Shown here: in pieces, positions 13,848-20,961 of the stretch | How positions within the stretch are numbered: the first letter of the stretch is position 1 | Layout of the letters: every line of letters starts with the position of its first letter | NCBI GenBank assembly: GCA_021162125.1 | Contig: JAGGZG010000069.1 | Span: 1-21,779 of the forward strand | Reading direction: 5' to 3' | DNA: 21,779 nt | DNA from: Anaerolineae bacterium | Lineage (GTDB): Bacteria > Chloroflexota > Anaerolineae > JACIWR01 | The notes under the pieces: model-generated | What the model was told of the DNA's origin: nothing | The model's input: only the letters and a program-made list of their open reading frames with translations | Databases searched by the model: none | Program-made: the position numbers and the translations under genes

Positions 13848-16508
13848 ATGTTTACCTTTATCTGGCGCTCTCTGCGCGGGCGCGGCGTACGCAGCCTGCT
13901 GTTACTCATCGGCGTGCTGGTGGTGAGCGGGGCCTTTGGCCTGCTGACCTCCGCCGCCGAGACGGTCCAGGTCATCGTGGATGAGGACCTGGCCCAATAC
14001 TGGCGCACGACCTACGACGTCCTGGTCCGGCCCCCGGCCACCCGCTCGACCATCGAGGAGAAATACGGCCTGGTGCAGGCCAATCACCTCAGCGGCATCC
14101 CGGGCGGCATCACTTTCGAACAGTACGAGGCCATCAAACGCATCCCCGGTGTGGAGGTTGCCGCGCCTATCGCCATGCTTTCCTACTTCGACATGCATAT
14201 CCCATTCGGCTTCGAGCGCCAGGCCTCCCGCATCGAGGAACCAGGCTTCTATCGGGTGGATATCACGTTGGCCGTGGACGATGGCCTGCGGCAGCACGAG
14301 GTGACCCTGCGCCGGTATCTGCTCCTGGCCTCCGAAAGCATTCCTCTCTCGTGCGAGGAAAGAGCAGACCTTTCTGCCCGGCGCTTGACGGTTATCTCAC
14401 TCGAGGAGTTGGATGAGACCGCCCGTTTGGTGGCCCCCCTTAGCTACGGGCTGCCCATTCTGCTGGCGGCGATTGACCCCGAGCAGGAGGCGGCGCTCGT
14501 GGGGTTGGATGGAGCCGTGACAGTGCGCTCGTACTTCCGCGCCAGCGACGTGCCGCGTGGTGACGCCCACCCTTTCCCGGATATTGGAGGAATGATCCAC
14601 GACTATCACGTCCCCATTCTGCTCAACGGCCACAGCTACGTACAGGCTGAGGTGCGTGGGGACGTGTGGCGCGTCGCTCTACCAGCAGACGGGGATACCT
14701 TCCAGGAGGTATTGGCGCGTGGAGGAGTGCAGTATCTAGTGACCCTCCCCGTCGAAAGGGCCGGCACCGTCGAGTACTCCAACGCGGAGATTTACCAGTG
14801 GCTGCCACATTGGGGGAGTGTGTTCCTCTTCCCATGGACGGCCAACGTGAGTCTGAGGTCAGCGGCGTTCGCACCTCTGCCTTATGCTGCCCTGCCCGCA
14901 ATGCCCGAGTACGCGGAAATCCAGGTCCCCTGGCCCGCCTCGACCCCCGTGCTAGAGGTGAGGCCTCAGGGCATGATCGAGGCGCCTGGATCCGGGGTTA
15001 CCCGTACACCGGAGGTGTGCTTCCGGGCCGTCACGAGACGGCCACTGGAGGGCGTACAGGAAGGGGATCAGGTCCAGATCGAGGGGGTAATCGTCGGCGG
15101 TTTCGACATCGAGGAACTGCCCCCTCTGGCCGAAGAGCTGGTCTACGTGCCACTGGAGACCTACTACCCACCGCTGGTCACCCTGCGCTACGACGAGAGC
15201 GGCACGCCGGTGGAGCCGCCGGTAGAAGTCCACCCCACGCTCAACCCCGAGGGCTACATCCAACGCCCGCCGCTGCTGCTGACCACCCTGGAGGCGGCGA
15301 AGCTGTTCAACGCCGTGGACCCCATCAGCGCGGTGCGGGTGCGGGTAGGGCACATTGACCGTTACAGCCCCGAGGCTCAGGCGCGGATCGAGGCCATCGC
15401 TGCTGAGATCGTGGCCCGCACCGGCTTGCAGGTGGACGTGGTGGTCGGCTCTTCCCCGCGCCGCCTGCTGGTGCACATCCCCGGCTACGAGAACGTCCCC
15501 CCGCTGGGCTACGTGGAGGAGCAGTGGATTCAGAAGGGAGTCAACCTGACCATCGGCCGCCAGGTCAAACGGGGCAACCTGGTGCTGTTCGGCGTGATGC
15601 TGGTCTCTTGCAGCCTCTACATCCTGAACACTTCGCTGATGAGCGTGCTGGGGCGGCGGCGGGAGGTGGCGCTGCAGAAGGCCCTGGGGTGGCGCTCGTC
15701 CACCGTGCTCCGCTCGCTGCTGATCGAGGCGGCGCTGGTGGGGCTCCTTGCTGGCGTACTGGGACTCCTGCTGGCGGTGGGGGTGGCGGCCCTCCTGGGA
15801 TTGCGGCTGCCGCTGGCCAACGCGGCGTTGATCCCGCCGACAGGGCTGGGGCTATGCCTACTGGGGACAGTGATTCCGGCCCTGCTGGTGACGCGCACCC
15901 CGCCGGCTGCGGTGCTGCAGCGCGGCGAGGTGACAGGTGGAGCGCTGTCAGCTAGGCGGCCGGGCCTGGGTAACTACGTCCTGCGGGGACTGTGGCGCCG
16001 CCGGGCGCGGCTGGGGCTGGCGCTGGCCGCGATGGCAGTGGCCGCCGGGCTGGTGACGCTCTTCGGCATGGCAATGCTGGGGACGCGGGGTTACCTGAGC
16101 GGGACGCTGCTGGGGGAGTATCTGTTGCTACACATCGAGGGCTATCACTACGGGATGACAGCGGTGGTGTTAGGAGTGGCAGCGTTGGCTGTGGCCGATG
16201 CGTTGATCGAGGAGGTGCTGGCCCGGCGGCGAGAGATAGGGGTGCTGAAGGCGGTGGGCTGGCGGGACCGGCAGGTGGCTAGTCTCTTTGTGCACGAGGG
16301 ATTGCTGCTGGGGCTGGCTGGCGGGGTGCTGGGGTGGCTGGCAGGGTTAGCGGCCTACGGACTGCTGTATCAGGGGCTCCCCGCGCAGGCGTGGTGGGTC
16401 ACGCTCCCCGCGCTGGGCGTGCCGGTGCTGGTGGGGGCAGTGGCAGCTTGGTATCCGGCCCGTCAGGCTGCCCGTGTGCCCCCGGCGGAGGCGGTGCGAT
16501 ATGAGTGA
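13848..16508 (+). CDS. ABC transporter permease, FtsX/MacB type, very large extracytoplasmic domain
   Basis: This 886-residue permease begins with one membrane helix (about 14-36), followed by an extracytoplasmic region of more than 500 residues (to about 575). Two FtsX-type blocks follow. The first starts near 576 and contains LGRRREVALQKALGWRSS; the second contains ARRREIGVLKAVGWRDRQ near residue 790 and ends WYPARQAARVPPAEAVRYE. These charged loops are the coupling sites for the ATPase in MacB/LolCE-type mechanotransmission systems, which move or extract lipoproteins or peptides in the envelope rather than importing nutrients. The large outer domain could handle the Cys-rich peptides (inference). 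GAGGAG precedes ATG 13848. Confidence 0.9.
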   Translation: MFTFIWRSLRGRGVRSLLLLIGVLVVSGAFGLLTSAAETVQVIVDEDLAQYWRTTYDVLVRPPATRSTIEEKYGLVQANHLSGIPGGITFEQYEAIKRIPGVEVAAPIAMLSYFDMHIPFGFERQASRIEEPGFYRVDITLAVDDGLRQHEVTLRRYLLLASESIPLSCEERADLSARRLTVISLEELDETARLVAPLSYGLPILLAAIDPEQEAALVGLDGAVTVRSYFRASDVPRGDAHPFPDIGGMIHDYHVPILLNGHSYVQAEVRGDVWRVALPADGDTFQEVLARGGVQYLVTLPVERAGTVEYSNAEIYQWLPHWGSVFLFPWTANVSLRSAAFAPLPYAALPAMPEYAEIQVPWPASTPVLEVRPQGMIEAPGSGVTRTPEVCFRAVTRRPLEGVQEGDQVQIEGVIVGGFDIEELPPLAEELVYVPLETYYPPLVTLRYDESGTPVEPPVEVHPTLNPEGYIQRPPLLLTTLEAAKLFNAVDPISAVRVRVGHIDRYSPEAQARIEAIAAEIVARTGLQVDVVVGSSPRRLLVHIPGYENVPPLGYVEEQWIQKGVNLTIGRQVKRGNLVLFGVMLVSCSLYILNTSLMSVLGRRREVALQKALGWRSSTVLRSLLIEAALVGLLAGVLGLLLAVGVAALLGLRLPLANAALIPPTGLGLCLLGTVIPALLVTRTPPAAVLQRGEVTGGALSARRPGLGNYVLRGLWRRRARLGLALAAMAVAAGLVTLFGMAMLGTRGYLSGTLLGEYLLLHIEGYHYGMTAVVLGVAALAVADALIEEVLARRREIGVLKAVGWRDRQVASLFVHEGLLLGLAGGVLGWLAGLAAYGLLYQGLPAQAWWVTLPALGVPVLVGAVAAWYPARQAARVPPAEAVRYE

Positions 16509-16552
16509 TAGGCAGTTTTTGACCATAGGGGAAGACGATGGAGGTAAGACAG

Positions 16553-17242
16553 ATGGCAACCAACGACCAAGTCATTATCACCAAGGACCTAACCAAAGAG
16601 TATCGCATGGGGGAGGTCGGCGTCGTCGCCCTGAGGGAGGTCTCCCTGGCTGTGGAAAGAGGCGAGTTCCTGGCCGTCACCGGCCCTTCGGGGTCGGGCA
16701 AGTCCACTCTGCTCAACCTGATCGGCACCCTGGATACCCCCACGGCGGGACGGGTGGTGGTGGACGGTGTGGAGGTGAGCGCGTTGCGCGGCAATCAGTT
16801 GGCCGACTTCCGGCGAGAGCGGATCGGGTTTGTGTTCCAGTTGTTCAACCTGATCCCGGTGTTGACCGCGCTGGAGAACGTGATGCTACCCCTGATCCCT
16901 TATCAGCGGGGGTTGAAGTTCAATCTCAAAGAGAGGGCGCAGGAGCTGTTGAAGACGGTGGGCCTCTCTGAGCGGGCCCATCACCTGCCCGGCCAGCTCA
17001 GCGGTGGGGAACAGCAGCGGGTGGCCATTGCCCGGGCGCTGGTCAACACTCCGAGGCTGATCCTGGCCGACGAGCCGACGGGCAACGTGGACAGCAAAGC
17101 CGGGGCGGGGATCATGGCTCTGCTGCGACGCTTGAACGGCGAGCGAGGGGTGAGTGTGGTGCTGGTGACGCACAATGAGGCCTTGGCAGGGGAGGCGGAT
17201 CGGGTGGTGCGCCTGCGGGATGGGCGGGTGGAGAATGAGTGA
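16553..17242 (+). CDS. ABC transporter ATP-binding protein (MacB/LolD type)
   Basis: This 229-residue ATPase has Walker A GPSGSGKST (44-52), Q-loop Gln96, signature LSGGEQQRVAIARAL (149-163), Walker B LILADEPTGNVDS with Glu174, and switch His207. The PTGNVDS form is typical of the LolD/MacB/FtsE group, which partners FtsX-type permeases. It lies 44 nt after the large permease gene and should energise it. ATG 16553 follows GGAGG at 16540-16544; an in-frame ATG at 16538 overlaps that site and is less likely. Confidence 0.93.
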   Translation: MATNDQVIITKDLTKEYRMGEVGVVALREVSLAVERGEFLAVTGPSGSGKSTLLNLIGTLDTPTAGRVVVDGVEVSALRGNQLADFRRERIGFVFQLFNLIPVLTALENVMLPLIPYQRGLKFNLKERAQELLKTVGLSERAHHLPGQLSGGEQQRVAIARALVNTPRLILADEPTGNVDSKAGAGIMALLRRLNGERGVSVVLVTHNEALAGEADRVVRLRDGRVENE

Positions 17243-17300
17243 ATGACCAATGACAAAAAGACGTTTGGAGGATTTGGTCGGGGCTGGTAGTGAATGATGG

Positions 17301-17367
17301 GAGGGAGGTGATGCAATGTACAATGAGGGTGGAGAAATCTGAGCTAGATGAGGAGGTGACAAAAGTG
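17301..17367 (+). promoter_or_regulatory. Leader of peptide gene 3 with eight-codon upstream ORF
   Basis: GGGAGGTGATGCA precedes ATG 17316, which opens MYNEGGEI and stops at 17340-17342. GAGAAATC (17332-17339) lies within it. A second strong site, GAGGAGGTGA (about 17349-17358), then serves GTG 17365. The order SD, ATGTAC, GAGAAATC, SD, start matches the leader of peptide gene 2. Confidence 0.45.
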
Positions 17368-17691
17368 TTGAGGCGTGGTAGAATGCAGAGAGTGGTCATG
17401 GGCGTCCTGGTGGTGATGCTGGTAGTCTCGTTCGCATTAGCCATGGCCAGCCTGATCATGCCCAGACCGGTTCTGGCCAAGCCCCCGGACCCGGGACCAG
17501 AAAGTTGCTGGACCTGGCTAACATTTGGATATGGCTACGAGGACTGTGGAAGTTGCGGTCATGAGTTACAGCACGTCTGGGCTTACAAATGCTACTGCGA
17601 AGTCTGCTACTGTGCGCTTTACGAATGTTGTGGGGAGTGCGACTGGTTCTATTGGGGCTGCATAAGCTGTTCCATGCCAGCAGGCGGCTAG
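17365..17691 (+). CDS. Secreted Cys/Tyr/Trp-rich peptide 3 (12 Cys)
   Basis: This 108-residue precursor starts at GTG 17365, chosen because AGGAGGTGA is ideally spaced and the product opens with a classic signal peptide: VLRRGRMQR, a Val/Leu core, and VLA before Lys39. An in-frame extension upstream to 17311 would add 18 charged residues and is less likely. The mature part has Cys at 48, 61, 64, 76, 78, 81, 83, 88, 89, 92, 99 and 102, with CxC and CC motifs among Tyr and Trp. It may bind metal or form six disulfides. It follows the ABC ATPase by about 120 nt and precedes a probable lipoprotein. Family not recognised. Confidence 0.78.
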   Translation: MLRRGRMQRVVMGVLVVMLVVSFALAMASLIMPRPVLAKPPDPGPESCWTWLTFGYGYEDCGSCGHELQHVWAYKCYCEVCYCALYECCGECDWFYWGCISCSMPAGG

Positions 17692-17872
17692 TGGGTCAAC
17701 TCTACTTTTGTAGCTCCGGCCGGCTATTGGACCAGGCATTTCACCCACATGCGCACCGGGGGTTTCGCCTTTCATGCGCCTTCAGACAAGACGTGGGAAG
17801 CGTTCTCCACGGACTTGCCCCATCCCTCGATCTGGCGGCCCTCGGCGCTTTCAAACTCGGAGGTGAAAATCG

Positions 17873-18436
17873 GTGAAAACCCTTCGTCAGAAAACATCGT
17901 TGTTCCTGGTATGGCTGAGTCTCAGCATCTGTCTGGCAGCCCCCGGCTGCCAGACCCATTTACAAAAGCCCTCCCCACCTCCCGAGGTAAGCGATCACGC
18001 GGACGACCTGGGGAGGTTCGTGGACGAATACAGCGACACCTCGCAGGAACTCGCCGAACAGCACGGGTGCGTGCTAGAGCGATTTCGCATCGAAAAGCTG
18101 CTGTTGACGAAGCACTACGGCGTGGAACTCGAATTCCGCACCTTCTCCAGCAAGATTGGCCTCCAAGAGAAGCTTGTGCCACTGGCCTATCAGGTGACGA
18201 AGGAAGCTTATCAGAATAGCCACGTCCCGGTTGGCTACGTGCACGTCACCGTTTGGGTCATCGGCACTGCCAATGAACTGGAGACGTGGCAGGGCAGTTA
18301 CATCCATTTCAACCGGAATGTGCCGGCGGATTTGTGGTTCGAGGCGCTCTGCGAGGCACCCGAGGTCATTGACCCCAACCAGAAGAATCCAGAAGCGATT
18401 GCCTTTGCCCGCTGGTCCGGTTCGTCGTCTGAGTGA
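17873..18436 (+). CDS. Probable secreted lipoprotein of unknown function
   Basis: This is a 187-residue protein with GTG 17873 after GGAGGTGA (17859-17866). Residues 1-25 form a signal sequence ending LAAPGC; Cys26 may be lipidated, but the lipobox is atypical (Ala rather than Leu at -3, Pro at -2). A Pro-rich linker follows, then a mixed alpha/beta domain with YGVELEFRTFSSKIGLQEKL, GYVHVTVWVIGT and a C-terminal WFEALCEAPEVIDPNQKNP segment. I do not recognise it. The 181-nt gap before it holds no clear terminator, so it may share the transcript of peptide 3 and the ABC genes. Confidence 0.75.
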   Translation: MKTLRQKTSLFLVWLSLSICLAAPGCQTHLQKPSPPPEVSDHADDLGRFVDEYSDTSQELAEQHGCVLERFRIEKLLLTKHYGVELEFRTFSSKIGLQEKLVPLAYQVTKEAYQNSHVPVGYVHVTVWVIGTANELETWQGSYIHFNRNVPADLWFEALCEAPEVIDPNQKNPEAIAFARWSGSSSE

Positions 18437-18452
18437 ATCAGGAGGAATGACA

Positions 18453-19583
18453 ATGCGAAAACCAGAGTTCACCCGCATACTCATCGGTCTGGCAGTGGTG
18501 GCCGTGGTCATCACCGCCGGCATAGCCCTTTACCTAACCACCGCCTCATCAAAGGAGAAAACGGCCTCCCTCGTCAATCACCGCATCGCCTTCGTCTCCA
18601 CGCGGGACGGCACCCCGGACATCTTCGTGATGGACGGCGACGGCCACCACCAGCGGCGGTTGACCGGCCATCCCGCCGCCGATCTCTACCCCGTCTGGTC
18701 GCCCGATGGAACGCAAATCGCCTTCCTGCGGCTCAACGAGAGTCTGGCCTTCGGGCGGATGACCCTCTCCGCTGAGGATAACGGGCTCTACCTCGTCAGC
18801 GCCGATGGCAGTGGCGAGGTGCGTCTCACTCCTCCTGAGATGACCACCTTTGCCCTCGTGCCTCCGGCCTGGTCGCCGGACGGTGCCCGCCTGGCCTTTG
18901 TCGTGTCCCGCCGGGCTGTCGGCGACGAGACGGACATCATGCGCATGGACAACACCGTCGAAGACGTCTACCTCGTCGCCCCGGACGGCGGGAATCTCAC
19001 GCGGATTGTCAAAGGTGCCCTCGTCAACCAGTTAGCCTGGTCGCCCGACAGCCAATACCTGCTCTTCCGTTCGTTTCCAGAAAGCAAGCTGTACCTGGTG
19101 TCCCAGGACGGCGGCGAACCGATGTCGCTGTACGAGGACAGCCACCCGCGATACGTCACCTGGTCGTCCACCAGTGAGATCGCCTTTTACTCTGACCAGG
19201 ACGGGCTCATCTACCGCGCCTCGCTGGAATCCGGGGAGAAAGTCGCTCTCACCCACAGCCCGCTGTCCCTGTCCGCGCTGACTTGGTCACCCGATGGCGG
19301 GCAACTGGCCTTCGTTACCGCTGGAGGACCTGGTGAACCGCGCGAACTCTACGTAGTGCCCGCCTCCGGTGGTGACCCCGTTCGTCTGAACGCGGTGGAC
19401 GAGTGGCTTTCGTGGCCGGCCTGGTCGCCCGATGGCCACTGGCTGCTGCTCACGGTCATGGAGCTGACCGCCGGTGGCCGCATTCCGCCCTCCGCCCTTT
19501 ACGCCGTCGAGGTGACCGCCGACCGGGCGATGCGGTTGACCGGGGAGGATGGTTTCAACGGGCTGGGAGCGTGGGCACCGTAG
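18453..19583 (+). CDS. Membrane-anchored PD40/TolB-like beta-propeller protein
   Basis: This 376-residue protein has an N-terminal anchor helix (about 9-29) and an extracytoplasmic propeller. Five clear PD40 repeats with WSPDG or WSPDS followed by a hydrophobic strand are visible (for example PVWSPDGTQIAF and LTWSPDGGQLAF), plus a degenerate sixth (VTWSSTSEIAF). Such TolB-type propellers mediate protein-protein contacts in the envelope. ATG 18453 follows GGAGG (18441-18445), 16 nt after the lipoprotein gene, so the two are probably co-translated. It may be a docking part of the peptide/ABC system; that role is inferred. Confidence 0.88.
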   Translation: MRKPEFTRILIGLAVVAVVITAGIALYLTTASSKEKTASLVNHRIAFVSTRDGTPDIFVMDGDGHHQRRLTGHPAADLYPVWSPDGTQIAFLRLNESLAFGRMTLSAEDNGLYLVSADGSGEVRLTPPEMTTFALVPPAWSPDGARLAFVVSRRAVGDETDIMRMDNTVEDVYLVAPDGGNLTRIVKGALVNQLAWSPDSQYLLFRSFPESKLYLVSQDGGEPMSLYEDSHPRYVTWSSTSEIAFYSDQDGLIYRASLESGEKVALTHSPLSLSALTWSPDGGQLAFVTAGGPGEPRELYVVPASGGDPVRLNAVDEWLSWPAWSPDGHWLLLTVMELTAGGRIPPSALYAVEVTADRAMRLTGEDGFNGLGAWAP

Positions 19584-19638
19584 GTTGTTCAGCAAGGAAT
19601 CAGATTCTCGCTGCCGTGAACATTTTTCTCCTGAGTTA

Positions 19639-19644
19639 CGTCTA
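19639..19644 (+). promoter_or_regulatory. Second ACGTCTA word, candidate ECF -10 before the response regulator
   Basis: CGTCTA here is preceded by a T-rich stretch and by GTGAAC 17 nt upstream, resembling the site before the sigma gene (11034-11060). It lies 14 nt before the response regulator ATG. Low confidence on its own; the value is in the match between the two sites. Confidence 0.3.
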
Positions 19645-19658
19645 AGTAACAGAGAGAT

Positions 19659-20366
19659 ATGCTTATGGAAGCGAAGATCCTGGTAGTGGATGACGAACCG
19701 GAGATACGAGAAGTCCTGGTGAGATTCCTATCCGCGCCGGGCTACGTGGTGATGGCGGCAGCCGACGGGCCGGAGGCTCTCGCCCTGGCAGCGGGGAATA
19801 GCTTCTCCCTGGCCCTGGTGGACATTTCCATGCCGGGTATGTCCGGCCTTGAGTTGCTGGCGGAGCTGAAGCACCTGGACCCTGGCATATCCGTCGTTCT
19901 GATGACTGCCTATCCCAGCCCGGAGACGAAGGCTGCGGGGTTAGAGCGGGGAGCCTGTAGCTACCTGGTCAAGCCGTTCACCAAAGCGGAGGTGCTGGCT
20001 GCAGTGGAGCTTGGGCTGAGGGAGGCGAAGGCGGTGCAGGTGGGGGATTTGCTGCTTGACCCGCGAGCGCGGCGGGTGGTGTGCGGGGACGAAGAGGTGT
20101 GTTTGACGCACCTGGAGTTTGACCTGCTGGCCTATCTGGTGCGGAATGCAGGGCGGGTGGTGGGGTACGATGAACTGCTGCGGGAGGTGTGGGGGTATGA
20201 CTACACCGCAGGGGGACAGGAAACCATCAAGTCGTGTGTCAAGCGACTGCGGCGGAAGATTGAACCCGACCCGGAGCAGCCGCGCTATCTGGTGACAGTG
20301 CGTGGCGTGGGCTACCGTTGGGCCATCCCCCCGACACTCGTTCTCCCACAACCGCCGAGAGGATGA
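19659..20366 (+). CDS. OmpR/PhoB-family response regulator (orphan in this window)
   Basis: The receiver domain has the acidic pair Asp11-Asp12, phospho-acceptor Asp55 (LVDISMPGMSG), Thr83 and Lys105 (VKPF). The C-terminal winged-helix domain (about 135-225) contains LTHLEFDLLAYLVRNAGRVV and the recognition helix region IKSCVKRLRRKIEPDP, ending in RYLVTVRGVGYRW. It binds DNA when phosphorylated, but no histidine kinase is in the window. ATG 19659 and ATG 19665 are both possible; neither has a strong ribosome binding site. A direct repeat with 11-bp period, the geometry this family binds, lies just downstream (20395-20416), before the fourth Cys-rich gene. Confidence 0.92.
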   Translation: MLMEAKILVVDDEPEIREVLVRFLSAPGYVVMAAADGPEALALAAGNSFSLALVDISMPGMSGLELLAELKHLDPGISVVLMTAYPSPETKAAGLERGACSYLVKPFTKAEVLAAVELGLREAKAVQVGDLLLDPRARRVVCGDEEVCLTHLEFDLLAYLVRNAGRVVGYDELLREVWGYDYTAGGQETIKSCVKRLRRKIEPDPEQPRYLVTVRGVGYRWAIPPTLVLPQPPRG

Positions 20367-20394
20367 TCGCGCGACAATGAGGCTCTTCCATTCG

Positions 20395-20416
20395 ATTGCC
20401 CCGAAATTGCCCCGAT
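20395..20416 (+). promoter_or_regulatory. Direct repeat with 11-bp period, candidate response-regulator site
   Basis: ATTGCCCCGAA is followed immediately by ATTGCCCCGAT, so a 10-bp word repeats with exact 11-bp spacing. OmpR/PhoB-type dimers bind such direct repeats on one face of the helix. The site lies about 30-50 bp upstream of the -10 box at 20446-20451, where an activator would bind. The encoding regulator may be the gene just upstream. Confidence 0.5.
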
Positions 20417-20435
20417 TTTGACACGCAAAATCGGG
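20411..20435 (+). repeat. Perfect 10-bp inverted repeat (CCCGATTTTG/CAAAATCGGG)
   Basis: Arms 20411-20420 and 20426-20435 pair fully with a 5-nt loop. It overlaps the end of the direct repeat and covers the -35 region of the promoter at 20446. No T-run follows, so an operator or weak terminator for the response regulator gene are both possible. Confidence 0.7.
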
Positions 20436-20442
20436 AGACTTG

Positions 20443-20451
20443 TGGTATACT
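20443..20451 (+). promoter_or_regulatory. Extended -10 promoter of the fourth Cys-rich gene
   Basis: TGGTATACT is an extended -10 element (TG, one base, TATACT). A TTGACA exists at 20418-20423, but its 22-bp spacing is too long for a normal -35. A promoter weak at -35 with upstream direct repeats is typical of an activator-dependent promoter. The predicted start is near 20458, giving a leader of about 45 nt. Confidence 0.55.
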
Positions 20452-20503
20452 GTAATACAAAACATTCCGAGGAAAGCTCCAAAATAGAAAGGGGGCAATG
20501 GCA

Positions 20504-20917
20504 ATGTCTCAATGGTACTACGGCACAGGATCTTGGTTCTGCTGCGGAAGTGCGTACGGCCCTTGTGGTCCTACAGGAGGAGGCTCATGCGGTAGTTGTT
20601 CAAGCGGTTATCTTCACGGAGCGTGGCCTAAACTGCAAAGGCCAGGCTATCCGAATTGCGATCATTCTGGATGTGGTATGTCCCTGCCCTGGAAGCAATG
20701 CAGTTGGTCGATTACAGTGGAGAATCGCTGCAATTCAAAGCAAGTGTCCGTCGCTGTCAAAGACTGTGGACCTGATCAACGAAACTACTGCAATATGTCA
20801 GTGGCGTGCGGTTCGTGTGGCTCAAATTGCTCCGCGCTTGTGGACTTGACTCCGCGGGCATTTAGCGAGATCGCAGACCTTGACCTGGGCAGGATCCCGG
20901 TCAGAGTATGGGCATAA
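20504..20917 (+). CDS. Cys-rich RlpA-like double-psi beta-barrel protein (14 Cys), no signal peptide
   Basis: This 137-residue protein starts at ATG 20504, 8 nt after AAAGGGGG; ATG 20498 is too close. There is no signal peptide. Cys are at 13, 14, 21, 29, 32, 52, 57, 66, 76, 88, 96, 102, 105 and 109. The layout follows RlpA/barwin double-psi barrels: YYGTGSW at the start, SWSITVENRCNSKQVSVAV, then DCGP (87-90) in place of DRGP, and ALVDLTPRAFSEIADLDLGR with IPVRV at the end. Asp87 matches a conserved RlpA Asp; the usual HRTLPFGT-type segment reads SLPWKQC and lacks the His. Enzymatic activity is doubtful. It leads a unit with the Tat protein 44 nt downstream. Confidence 0.75.
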   Translation: MSQWYYGTGSWFCCGSAYGPCGPTGGGSCGSCSSGYLHGAWPKLQRPGYPNCDHSGCGMSLPWKQCSWSITVENRCNSKQVSVAVKDCGPDQRNYCNMSVACGSCGSNCSALVDLTPRAFSEIADLDLGRIPVRVWA

Positions 20918-20961
20918 CTCTACAACGTGTAAGCAAGAAAAAAGTGAGGAGGAAGCTAACG

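Noticed and set aside
17311..17364. Longer N-terminus for peptide 3
   Set aside because: It would put charged residues before the signal peptide, and its ATG sits directly against the SD. GTG 17365 has an ideal site, and the matching leader of peptide 2 is not in frame.
12490..17691. Classical RiPP cluster with modifying enzymes
   Set aside because: No radical SAM, cyclodehydratase, LanM-type or peptidase-containing ABC gene is present; only a thioredoxin-like protein and an FtsX-type transporter are seen.
17749..18219. 156-codon + strand ORF overlapping the probable lipoprotein
   Set aside because: It is out of frame with the gene at 17873, which has a strong SD and a signal peptide; the overlapping frame has no such support.
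20418..20451. Standard promoter TTGACA/TATACT before the RlpA-like gene
   Set aside because: The spacer is 22 bp, too long for sigma-70; the extended -10 reading is preferred.
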